A stretch of DNA of 64,000 nt, taken from contig NZ_KB907078.1 in assembly GCF_000381765.1 (NCBI RefSeq), positions 124,001 to 188,000 of the forward strand, in the 5' to 3' direction. The translations under genes and the position numbers were made by a program. The DNA comes from [Zimmermannella] faecalis ATCC 13722. Lineage in GTDB: Bacteria > Actinomycetota > Actinomycetes > Actinomycetales > Microbacteriaceae. The notes beneath the pieces were generated by a model. It saw nothing but the letters and a program-made list of their open reading frames with translations, was not told where the DNA came from and searched no databases. Positions 1 through 7,145 of the stretch are shown in pieces (position 1 is the first letter of the stretch; the number at the start of each line of letters is the position of its first letter).

Positions 1-864
1 GATTCGGAAGACGAGGAACGGCCCCTTCGCCCCGAGCGTCTGCGCGACGTCGAAGTATGAGCGAGGCACGCTGAGGATTCCGGCGCGGGTGAGCACGCTA
101 ATCGGGAACCAGACGCTGAGCGCGATCATGAACACGGCGCCGAGGTAGGCGGTTGGTACGAGCACGAACACGATCGGTACCCACGCGAGCGCCGGAATCG
201 GCCCGATAAAGATCAAGATCGGATGCACCCAGTAGTTCACGGCTTTGAACCAGCCGATCGTGATGCCGGTCGCGAGGCCCGCGATGAGTCCGACGACGAA
301 CCCGACCGCGAGCAGCAGCAGCGAGTTCCCGACGCTCTCGGCGAGAATGAGCCGCGAGTCCCAGAGCCGCTCCACGATCTCCTGCGGTGCCACGAGATAC
401 GGCGGCGCGAAGATCATGGTTTTCGCGGTCGTGAGTTCCCAGAAGAGCAGCCACACGGCCGCCCCGAAGTTCCAGGCGGCGCCGTGCGCGAGGCGCTGCG
501 TCGCCCAGCGTCCGACGCGCCCGCGCGTGGCGCTCGCAACCCAGAGTGCCACCGTTATCGCGGCGAGCACGAGCGCGGCCACCACGACGAACGGCGTCGC
601 GCGCTCGATGTAGCCGGCATCCCGCTGCGGCAGCGCGCTGCTGTCGGGCACGAACACGATCACCGCCGCCAGCGCCAACCACGCGATCGCGCCGGCCGCA
701 ATGAGCACGGCACCGGCGCGCACGGGCTGCGTGCTGCGCGAGAGCGCCTCGCCGACGCGATGCCGTAACGCGATCCGGGCGGAGCCTGCGTCATTCTCGT
801 CGCGCGCATCCACCCCGGCGGGAGAGTTCGCGAGGGCGGGCGCTACCTCGACCTGACTCGTCAT
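1..864 (-). CDS. ABC transporter permease, nitrate/sulfonate/taurine type (partial)
   Basis: This is the inner-membrane channel of an importer of the SsuC/TauC/NrtB class. The ATG at 864 follows GGAGGCGAAG, and the frame stays open through 288 codons to the left window edge, so the C-terminus is missing. The visible protein has a long cytoplasmic N-terminus, hydrophobic segments around residues 50-70 and 90-110, and then the core permease domain. The segment VPRSYFDVAQTLGAKG near the edge matches the EAA loop that docks the ATPase. It starts 9 bp after the substrate-binding gene and is co-transcribed with it. The matching ATPase is not in view and probably lies beyond the edge. The substrate cannot be read from sequence; the sulfur genes that follow make a sulfonate or sulfate ester a fair guess. 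Confidence 0.85.
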   Translation of the reverse strand, partial: MTSQVEVAPALANSPAGVDARDENDAGSARIALRHRVGEALSRSTQPVRAGAVLIAAGAIAWLALAAVIVFVPDSSALPQRDAGYIERATPFVVVAALVLAAITVALWVASATRGRVGRWATQRLAHGAAWNFGAAVWLLFWELTTAKTMIFAPPYLVAPQEIVERLWDSRLILAESVGNSLLLLAVGFVVGLIAGLATGITIGWFKAVNYWVHPILIFIGPIPALAWVPIVFVLVPTAYLGAVFMIALSVWFPISVLTRAGILSVPRSYFDVAQTLGAKGPFLVFRI

Positions 865-873
865 CTTCGCCTC

Positions 874-2082
874 CTAGAAGTTCAGGCCGAGGTCGACGAA
901 CACGTCAGACGCGAGGGCCTCGGCATCGGTGTCGGCGGGCAAGAAGCCGGTCTTGATGTACTTCTCGATGCCGGGCTTCAGCACGTTCTTGAGGTTCTGC
1001 GGCGACGGATCGAACGTGAGGGTCTGCAGCACGGGCAGAATTTCTTGCGGCGTGCCGGCCACGTAGTTCAGCCCCGATTCGAGCTCCGCGGTCTCTTCGA
1101 GGTTGGCACCCGCCCACCGCGAGCCTTCCGACCACGCGGTCACGAGCTTCCCGGCGGTCACCGGGTCTTCGCTCACGAACGTGTTGTTCAGCACGACCGC
1201 ACAGCACGGCTGGTCGGCGTTCGCGCTGAGGTTCTGGTTGTTTGACAGCACGCTGGCCCAGCCGGCCTCGACGCCCTCAATAATCGGCAGGTAGCCGCCC
1301 TCGGTCGCGATCGCGTCGACCTTGCCGGTCTTGAGCGCCTCGGGAAGCAGTGGTTGTTCGATGACGACCCATTCGACCTCGCCGGCCTCGGGGCTCGAGT
1401 TGATGCCGGCATCGAGCAGGTCGAGCGAGAAGAAGTTCGTCGCCGAGCCCTGCAGGTTGCTCACGCCGATTCGCTTGCCCTTGAGGTCGGCGACCTCGCT
1501 GATGCTGCCCTCGCTGAGGGTGTAAAGGTCGAGGCAGCCTTGGTGCAGGCCGCCGCTGAGCTTCACCGGCGCGCCGTTGTAGATCGGGCCGAGGTAGTTG
1601 AAAAAGATGCCGTTCGAGGCGGCGTACTTGCCGGAGCCGACCGCCTCGACCACGTTCTCGCCCGAGCCCGTCTTCTTCAGCACGACGTTGAGGCCCGCAT
1701 TCGCGAAGTAGCCCTTTTCGTAGGCCACGATGAGGGGCGCCTCACACACGCCGCTCGGCGCCGTGAGGGCGATCTCGCGATCGGCCCACGAGTTCGTCAC
1801 GGTGAGCCCACTTGCCGTTGCGGTTTCGCGGCTGCGAATGAACCACCAGCCACCGAACAGGCCCGCGGCGGCCACGGCCGCGCCGACACCGGCTCCCGTG
1901 AGCAGCGTTCGCCGTGAGAGCCCCCTCGACTCGTCGGCGTCGGCCGGTGCCGACTCGATGCGGGCGCCGCTCGGCAGCACCTTCTCGTCGGCTTCGGTCG
2001 CGTCAGCTTCGGCGCTCGCGTCGAGCTCGGATGCTGTGGGTTCGTCGTCGGGGGTTGGCTGGTTGGCCTCGTCTGTCGCCAT
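874..2082 (-). CDS. ABC transporter substrate-binding protein, NMT1/SsuA-like, Tat-exported
   Basis: This 402-residue protein should capture the substrate outside the membrane for the permease encoded next to it. An acidic N-terminal extension of about 50 residues precedes a twin-arginine signal (SRRTLLTG) and a hydrophobic stretch, so export by Tat is likely. The mature part has the NMT1/SsuA pattern: an early segment APLIVAYEKGYFANAGL, then DLKGKRIGVSNLQG, then a paired Cys-Cys at QPCCAV. The start at 2082 is preceded by AAGGAG. Homologues bind nitrate, sulfonates, taurine or pyrimidine precursors. Divergent cysK and the adjacent C-S lyase genes hint at organosulfur, but this is inference. 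Confidence 0.85.
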   Translation of the reverse strand: MATDEANQPTPDDEPTASELDASAEADATEADEKVLPSGARIESAPADADESRGLSRRTLLTGAGVGAAVAAAGLFGGWWFIRSRETATASGLTVTNSWADREIALTAPSGVCEAPLIVAYEKGYFANAGLNVVLKKTGSGENVVEAVGSGKYAASNGIFFNYLGPIYNGAPVKLSGGLHQGCLDLYTLSEGSISEVADLKGKRIGVSNLQGSATNFFSLDLLDAGINSSPEAGEVEWVVIEQPLLPEALKTGKVDAIATEGGYLPIIEGVEAGWASVLSNNQNLSANADQPCCAVVLNNTFVSEDPVTAGKLVTAWSEGSRWAGANLEETAELESGLNYVAGTPQEILPVLQTLTFDPSPQNLKNVLKPGIEKYIKTGFLPADTDAEALASDVFVDLGLNF

Positions 2083-2336
2083 CTCGGGTGCTCCTTACGA
2101 ATGCGGTGTCCTGCCACCGAGCAGTGGCAGTACCTCGAATTCTTCGCAGGGCCGACGGGGTACAAGAAGGCAAATTGCACACTGTGACCGCGGGTGACCG
2201 AAAGTTCGCGATTGTGAGGCCGTGTGACGCACACCTCTGGCCGAAGCAGCGCACCCGCGCCTAGCTTCGAGCCACACCAGCCCACAATCCACACCCACAC
2301 CCACACCACCCCACCGAGTTCTAGGGAGCGTCAATC
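2083..2336. promoter_or_regulatory. Divergent promoter region between importer and cysteine synthase
   Basis: This 254-bp gap must carry promoters for both directions. It contains a hairpin, CTGCCAC-N6-GTGGCAG at 2111-2130, in the likely 5' leader of the importer operon, and a run of CACACC units just before the cysteine synthase gene. AGGGAG precedes the GTG start at 2337. I recognise no known riboswitch. Confidence 0.4.
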
Positions 2337-3335
2337 GTGACGATCAACGAAACCGCAACCGCGCCCGCGGAAGCTACCGCCAGCCGCCCCATCGCGCGCA
2401 ACATCACCGACCTCATCGGCAACACCCCGCTGCTCGACCTCGACGCCTTCGCGCAGCGCCGCGGCGCGAAGGCGAGCCTCATCGCCAAGATCGAATTCTT
2501 CAACCCGCTGTCGAGTGTGAAAGACCGAATCGCCTGGGCGATCATCCGCGAGGCCGAGGAGTCGGGCGAACTCCGCACCGGCCAGCGGATCGTCGACATC
2601 ACGAGCGGTAACACGGGCGTGGCGTTGGCCGCCATCGCCACGTCGCGCGGATACCCGGTGAAGTTCTACCTCGGCGACAACACGAGCCCCGACAAGCGCA
2701 AGCTCCTCGAGACGCTCGGCGCGGAACTCGTCACCGTGCCGAACTCGATCTTCATCGACCCGGAGGGGCTCACCAAGCTGGTCGAGCAGATCGAGCGCGA
2801 GCATCCCGAGGCGTACTTCACCAATCAGCTCGGCAACCCTTCGAACCCGACCGAGCACTACCGCACGACCGGCCCCGAGATCTGGCGTGACACCGAGGGC
2901 GCCGTCGACGTGTTCGTCGCGGGCGTTGGCACGGGCGGCACGGTATCGGGCGCCGGCCGCTACCTGCGCGAGCAGAAGCCAGACGTGCGCATCGTCGTCG
3001 CCGAACCGGGCGACGCATCCCTGCCCACCGAGGAGCAGCCGTATCCGGCCGAGATCGATGGCGTGCACAAGGTCGCAGAGCTCGAGGACGACCAGCTCCC
3101 GCCGAACTACGATCGCGAGATCGCCGACGAGATCATCTCGATCGAGGCCGAAGCCGCCTACGCGGTGGCGCGCGACGTGCTGCGCGAGACCGGCTTGTTC
3201 GTTGGCGCCTCCGCCGGAGCGACCATCGGCGTTGCGTTGCAGCTTTCGCAGCGCGACGAGTTCGCTGGCAAGACGATCGTCGCGATCGTGCCCGACAGCG
3301 GTGAGCGGTACCTCTCTGCCGGGGTCTTCGGCTGA
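2337..3335 (+). CDS. cysK: Cysteine synthase A (O-acetylserine sulfhydrylase)
   Basis: This PLP enzyme of fold type II makes L-cysteine from O-acetylserine and sulfide in the cytoplasm. The 332 residues fit the usual family length. Visible signatures are NPLSSVKDR with the PLP lysine at residue 62, the substrate loop TSGNTGVALA, the phosphate-binding loop GTGGTVSGAGR and the C-terminal PDSGERYLS. The start is GTG at 2337 with AGGGAG upstream; no later ATG keeps the N-terminal strand. It is divergent from the importer and convergent with a C-S lyase/D-cysteine desulfhydrase pair, so cysteine synthesis and breakdown sit side by side. A cystathionine beta-synthase is less likely because no CBS regulatory domain follows. 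Confidence 0.88.
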   Translation: MTINETATAPAEATASRPIARNITDLIGNTPLLDLDAFAQRRGAKASLIAKIEFFNPLSSVKDRIAWAIIREAEESGELRTGQRIVDITSGNTGVALAAIATSRGYPVKFYLGDNTSPDKRKLLETLGAELVTVPNSIFIDPEGLTKLVEQIEREHPEAYFTNQLGNPSNPTEHYRTTGPEIWRDTEGAVDVFVAGVGTGGTVSGAGRYLREQKPDVRIVVAEPGDASLPTEEQPYPAEIDGVHKVAELEDDQLPPNYDREIADEIISIEAEAAYAVARDVLRETGLFVGASAGATIGVALQLSQRDEFAGKTIVAIVPDSGERYLSAGVFG

Positions 3336-3347
3336 CCAATCTTTGCC

Positions 3348-3388
3348 GGGGAGGGCCGCTGCGCGACGTTCGTGCAGCGGCCCTCCCC
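3348..3388. terminator. Hairpin terminator between convergent genes
   Basis: A perfect 15-bp stem, GGGGAGGGCCGCTGC pairing with GCAGCGGCCCTCCCC, encloses an 11-nt loop just after cysK and before the end of the convergent aminotransferase gene. No clear T run follows on either side, so it may act with Rho or as an RNA-stabilising end. Confidence 0.6.
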
Positions 3389-3429
3389 GTTGGTTCAGGC
3401 GGGACTCGGACCGCCCTCGGCATGAGCTG

Positions 3430-4593
3430 TCACGCCGCGCGAGGCAGCGCTCGCGCGATTCGTTCGACGGTTTCGGTGAGAATTGCCCGCGGCGTCGCGA
3501 AGTTGAGCCGGTAGTACCCGGCAAAGTCGCGGCCGCAGTGCAGGCCGTCGGTGCCGGCGACGCCCGCCTCGCGCAGCAGATACGACTGCAGACTGCCCGA
3601 GACCCCATACTCGCGCAGGTCGAGCCACGCGAGATACGTCGCCTCAGCGGGCACGAGTCGCGCTCGGGGCAGTAGGTCGGCCACGAGTCTCGTGAGCAGA
3701 TCACGGTTGCCCTGCAGGTGGGTCACCAGTTGGTCGAGCCAGTCTCGGCCCTGGTCGTACGCGGCGATCGTCGCGAGGATCCCGAGTGAGGCCGTGGTGT
3801 GCGCCGGCCAGCGGCCCACATCGCGCCAGCGGCGCGCATCATCAGGGTTGGTGAAGACAACCTGCGAGGTCTTCAGCCCGGCAATATTCCACCCCTTCGA
3901 GGCCGAGGTCGCGGTCACGGTGTGCGCCGCGGCGGCGTTAGAGAGCGACGCGTATGGCACGTGCTGCTTCCCATCGAACACAATCGGCGCGTGAATCTCA
4001 TCAGCCCACACGCGGCCGCCGTGCCGATCGACGATGTCGACGATGGGAAGTAGCTCGTCGCGCCCGAATACGGTGCCGGTCGGGTTGGCGGGGTTCACGA
4101 GCAGCAGCAGCTTCGCACCGCCGACAAATGCGCGCTCGATTGCCTCGATGTCGAGCACCCACGTCGCGCTCGAGCGCACGAGCGGGACCTCGATGATTTC
4201 GCGGCCGTGATCGCGAAGCACCTGAAAGAACGGCATATAGGCGGGCGTCGGCACCACGACGGGGCCCGGTTCGGCGAAGTGCTCGAGCGTGAGTTCGAGC
4301 GACGTCAGCACCTCGGGAAGCACGCCCACCTGCGCCGGGTCGATTACCCAGTCGTATCGGTCTGCCGTAAACCGGGCGAGCGCCTGACCGACCTCGGCCC
4401 GTTCGGCGAGCGTCGAATAGCCGAACGATGCGTCGGTCACGCGCCGCTGAACGGTCTCGAGCACGGCGGGCGCCGTGCCGTAGTCGCTCTCGGCGATAAA
4501 CGAACCGATTGCGTCGGGGAAGGTCACCCATTTCGAGTTGCCGATCGCGCGCAGCTGCTCGATGGTGAGCCGCTCAATTTCGTCGAACGTCAT
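3430..4593 (-). CDS. PLP-dependent C-S lyase / aminotransferase, PatB-MalY type
   Basis: This 387-residue fold-type-I PLP enzyme most resembles cystathionine beta-lyases of the PatB/MalY group, which split cystathionine or other cysteine S-conjugates to a thiol, pyruvate and ammonia. Key motifs are NPANPTGTVF, ADEIHAPIVF (the D-E-I-H pattern typical of this group) and the PLP-lysine segment SASKGWNIAGLK. It starts with the ATG at 4593, overlapping the stop of the D-cysteine desulfhydrase gene by 4 bp (ATGA), so the two are translationally coupled. The pairing with a second cysteine-degrading enzyme suggests sulfur release from cysteine conjugates. A plain transaminase activity cannot be excluded. 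Confidence 0.8.
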   Translation of the reverse strand: MTFDEIERLTIEQLRAIGNSKWVTFPDAIGSFIAESDYGTAPAVLETVQRRVTDASFGYSTLAERAEVGQALARFTADRYDWVIDPAQVGVLPEVLTSLELTLEHFAEPGPVVVPTPAYMPFFQVLRDHGREIIEVPLVRSSATWVLDIEAIERAFVGGAKLLLLVNPANPTGTVFGRDELLPIVDIVDRHGGRVWADEIHAPIVFDGKQHVPYASLSNAAAAHTVTATSASKGWNIAGLKTSQVVFTNPDDARRWRDVGRWPAHTTASLGILATIAAYDQGRDWLDQLVTHLQGNRDLLTRLVADLLPRARLVPAEATYLAWLDLREYGVSGSLQSYLLREAGVAGTDGLHCGRDFAGYYRLNFATPRAILTETVERIARALPRAA

Positions 4594-5681
4594 CGCGTGC
4601 TCCGCTCGGTGAGCGCCGTCGCGTGCGCGAACAGCGCGGGCGTGCCTCCGGTGTGCCAGAACAGCACGTCAGCGTCAGCGTCGATCGCGCCCGAGCGGAT
4701 GCTCGCGAGCAGCGCCGCTGCGGCCTTGGCCGTGTAGACCGGGTCGAGCAGAATGCCCTCGGTGCGGGCGAAGAGGTCGAGCGCCTCGACGCCGTCGTCG
4801 GTCAGCGCACCGTAGGCTTCGCCGACATGGTCGGGGTCGAGCTCGACGTCGACCGTGGCAGCTTCGCCGAACAGGGCGAGTGTGTCGCGCGTAAGTACCG
4901 CGATGTCTTCAGCCAGCTCCGCGGCGCCCGGCGCGACCGCGACACCTCGGATGCCCGGGCTCGCCCCGGCGAGCAGCGCACGCCCCGCAAGAATCCCGGC
5001 CTGCGTGCCGCCGCTCCCGCTCGCGACGACGATCTGCGAGAACTCGACCCGAGCATCCGCTGCCTGCTGCGCGAGCTCGGCGTACGCATTGACGTACCCG
5101 AGTGCGCCGATCGCGGTCGACCCGCCGCTCGGAATGAGGAAGGGTCGCCGCCCTTCCTCGCGCAGCCGCGCGGCGACCTGGTCGGCGGTAGCGCGCTCGG
5201 GATGCGGGTCGGCGTCGGTCTCGTCCACAAGCACGAGCTCGGCGCCAAAGAGCCGGTCGAGCAGCACGTTTCCCGAGGTGCGGTACTCGACCGAAGCGCC
5301 CTGCGGTACGCGCACCACGAGCGTGCTGCCGAGCCCCGCCTTGGCCGCGGCCGCCGCGGTTTGCCGGGCGTGGTTCGACTGCGCGGCACCGACCGTGATC
5401 AGCGTGTCGGCGCCCTCCTGGCGGGCCTGCGCCACGAGGTACTCGAGCTTGCGTGCCTTGTTGCCGCCGAGCGCGAAGCCCGTGAGGTCGTCACGTTTGA
5501 TCCAGATGCGCGGGCCGCCGCCGAGCGCGTCGCGGAGCCGGTCGAGCCGCTCCAGCGGGGTTGGCGCGGTGATGAGTCGCTCGCGATTGGCGTGCAATTG
5601 AGCGACGCGGCTGCGCGGGGTCTGGGTGACGAGCTCGTCAAATGGGCTGTGGTGAGGGGTCGAGCGGTCATCGGCGGGCAT
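4590..5681 (-). CDS. dcyD: D-cysteine desulfhydrase / ACC deaminase family
   Basis: This 363-residue fold-type-II PLP enzyme should convert D-cysteine to pyruvate, sulfide and ammonia; relatives deaminate 1-aminocyclopropane-1-carboxylate. Visible signatures are the PLP-lysine loop GGNKARKLEYL, the SNHARQTAAAAAK segment and the glycine-rich IPSGGSTAIGALGYVNA. The ATG at 5681 has GGAGGA upstream. It is the first gene of a two-gene operon with the C-S lyase. ACC deaminase and D-cysteine desulfhydrase cannot be told apart safely by eye; the sulfur neighbourhood favours the latter. Confidence 0.8.
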   Translation of the reverse strand: MPADDRSTPHHSPFDELVTQTPRSRVAQLHANRERLITAPTPLERLDRLRDALGGGPRIWIKRDDLTGFALGGNKARKLEYLVAQARQEGADTLITVGAAQSNHARQTAAAAAKAGLGSTLVVRVPQGASVEYRTSGNVLLDRLFGAELVLVDETDADPHPERATADQVAARLREEGRRPFLIPSGGSTAIGALGYVNAYAELAQQAADARVEFSQIVVASGSGGTQAGILAGRALLAGASPGIRGVAVAPGAAELAEDIAVLTRDTLALFGEAATVDVELDPDHVGEAYGALTDDGVEALDLFARTEGILLDPVYTAKAAAALLASIRSGAIDADADVLFWHTGGTPALFAHATALTERSTR

Positions 5682-5817
5682 TCGGTCTCCTCCAAGTCAG
5701 CGACGTATGGCGACCGTATGCCGAGCAGGTCGAAATCTGCTCGGGGTGTGCCCGCAGGTTACGGTTCACTACCGCGCGCGACGTCGTTGGCGCGGCCTCC
5801 GCGTTCATCGCCGCAGG

Positions 5818-5871
5818 GGTTGGCAGAAAGGCACGGTCACGAGGGGTCGCGACCGGGCCATTCTGCCAACC
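5818..5871 (-). terminator. Hairpin after the FrnE operon
   Basis: Perfect 11-bp arms, GGTTGGCAGAA and TTCTGCCAACC, enclose a GC-rich loop of 32 nt that can fold further. It lies 34 bp past the stop of the small gene at 5905 and is best read as the end of that operon. The rest of the gap 5682-5904 shows no gene. Confidence 0.45.
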
Positions 5872-5904
5872 TGTGGCGCCTGGATGCGCGGGGCGGGATG
5901 CGCG

Positions 5905-6126
5905 CTAGTCGCAGGTGCCGTCGATCGAGCAGGTGCGCGCGTCGACGCCGGTGCCGAGCAGCGCATCCAGGCCCTGCAGAGCGGGGATGCTCGGGGTTCC
6001 GGCCGGCGAGTTCGAAGCTGCGGACTCGCTCGTAGCGGGAGCCGCGCCCTCGGCGACCTGCGCGAGCAGCGCATCCGTCGCCGTGGTTGCCACGACCGAT
6101 GCGAGGCCTTCCGACCCGGCGCTCAC
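5905..6126 (-). CDS. Small protein with a C-terminal CSIDGTC motif, coupled to FrnE-like oxidoreductase
   Basis: This 73-residue frame overlaps the stop of the FrnE/DsbA gene by 4 bp (ATGA). It is rich in Ala and Ser, has no membrane segment and ends ARTCSIDGTCD. Many actinobacterial FrnE-like DsbA proteins end, as I recall them, in a linker followed by a CGPDGC-type tail; here a tail of that shape is on its own gene. It could therefore be a detached redox tail, made by coupled re-initiation or by a -1 frameshift at the overlap. It carries exactly two cysteines, both in the last ten residues. No other function can be assigned. Confidence 0.6.
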   Translation of the reverse strand: MSAGSEGLASVVATTATDALLAQVAEGAAPATSESAASNSPAGTPSIPALQGLDALLGTGVDARTCSIDGTCD

Positions 6127-6812
6127 TTTGCGTCCTCCGCGTCGCGCTCGGCGGCGAGCGACCGCACGACCTGCCGGAACGTGTCGAGCGGCAGCGCGCC
6201 GGGCGCCGTGTACTTGTGGTCGAACAAGAAGAAGGGCACGCCCTGGGCGCCGAGCATGCGGGCGCGCCGCACCTCGTCGGTCACCTCGCGGTCGAACTCG
6301 TCGCTCGCAACGACCTCGCGGGTGCGCGCCTCATCGAGGCCCTGCTTCGCCGCGGCCGCGACGATCTCGTCGACGTCGAACGGGTTCACCTCGCCGGCGA
6401 AGTAGCGGCGCTGCAGGTCGAGGAAGAACGCGTCGCCGTCGCCGCCCGCCTCGATGATCGCCTGCCGCACGCGGTGCAGTCGGCGCGTGTTCGCCATCGG
6501 GCGCTCGACGGCGTAGGGCCGGTCGAGCTCAGCCGCGAGCGCCTGCACCTGCGACTCCATCTGCTCGACCTGCTCGCGCGGCATGCCCTTGCGCTGCGCG
6601 AGGTGGTCAATGTTCGTCTCGCCGCCCGCGTTCTCGGGGGCTGACGGGTCGAGCTCGAATGCGTGCAGCTCGATCTTGAAGCGGTCGCTCAGGCCCTCGG
6701 CCTCGAGGGCGTCGTTGAGGCGCGATTCGCCGATGTAGCACCAGGGGCAGACAACGTCGGTCCAGATGTCGATGGCGATCGGGTCGGTGAAGGACGCAGT
6801 GCTCTCGGTCAT
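6123..6812 (-). CDS. FrnE/DsbA-family thiol oxidoreductase
   Basis: This 229-residue cytoplasmic protein (no signal peptide) has a thioredoxin fold with a helical insertion. The active site is CPWC at residues 22-25, as in FrnE proteins that act as thiol-disulfide isomerases and protect against oxidative stress. The C-terminal FFLFDHKYTAPGALPLDTF corresponds to the cis-Pro/GAQP region of the family. The ATG at 6812 is followed directly by this fold. It is short by the usual Cys-containing tail, which instead is encoded by the overlapping gene at 5905-6126. A function in polyketide isomerisation, as for the original FrnE, is not suggested by context. Confidence 0.85.
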   Translation of the reverse strand: MTESTASFTDPIAIDIWTDVVCPWCYIGESRLNDALEAEGLSDRFKIELHAFELDPSAPENAGGETNIDHLAQRKGMPREQVEQMESQVQALAAELDRPYAVERPMANTRRLHRVRQAIIEAGGDGDAFFLDLQRRYFAGEVNPFDVDEIVAAAAKQGLDEARTREVVASDEFDREVTDEVRRARMLGAQGVPFFLFDHKYTAPGALPLDTFRQVVRSLAAERDAEDAK

Positions 6813-6899
6813 ACGTGAGGAAACGCCGGATGCGCGCGGGTATTCCCTGACCCGACCTCCCTGGCCCGGCGTGCCCAGCCCGCCCTAGCCCCGCGTACT

Positions 6900-7007
6900 G
6901 GCCCTTGCCTATCCACCCCTGCCGTCACCGACCAGACCCGACAAACGCGACGAGACCTGATGGCACACCATCAGGTCTCGTCGCGTTGATCAGGGTTCGT
7001 CGGGTCT
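6900..7007. repeat. Intergenic palindromic repeat, copy 1 of 2
   Basis: A perfect 20-bp stem (6944-6963 with 6968-6987, loop CACA) is enclosed by a second stem, AGACCCGAC at 6934-6942 pairing with GTCGGGTCT at 6999-7007. The same element, with similar upstream sequence, recurs at 38762-38887. The 333-bp gap 6813-7145 holds no gene; apart from this element it must carry the divergent promoters of the FrnE operon and the sulfatase. Confidence 0.85.
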
Positions 7008-7145
7008 CGTCAGTGGCGTCGACAACATTCGCGATAAGAGGTACTTACAGCACCCCCAAGTGCCGGTGACATACCTGCCGAGGCGCGCCTCAGCCAAAAT
7101 GGAGCTGATGCCCGCACCGCAGCGGGCCGCAGTCTCGGAGGCACC

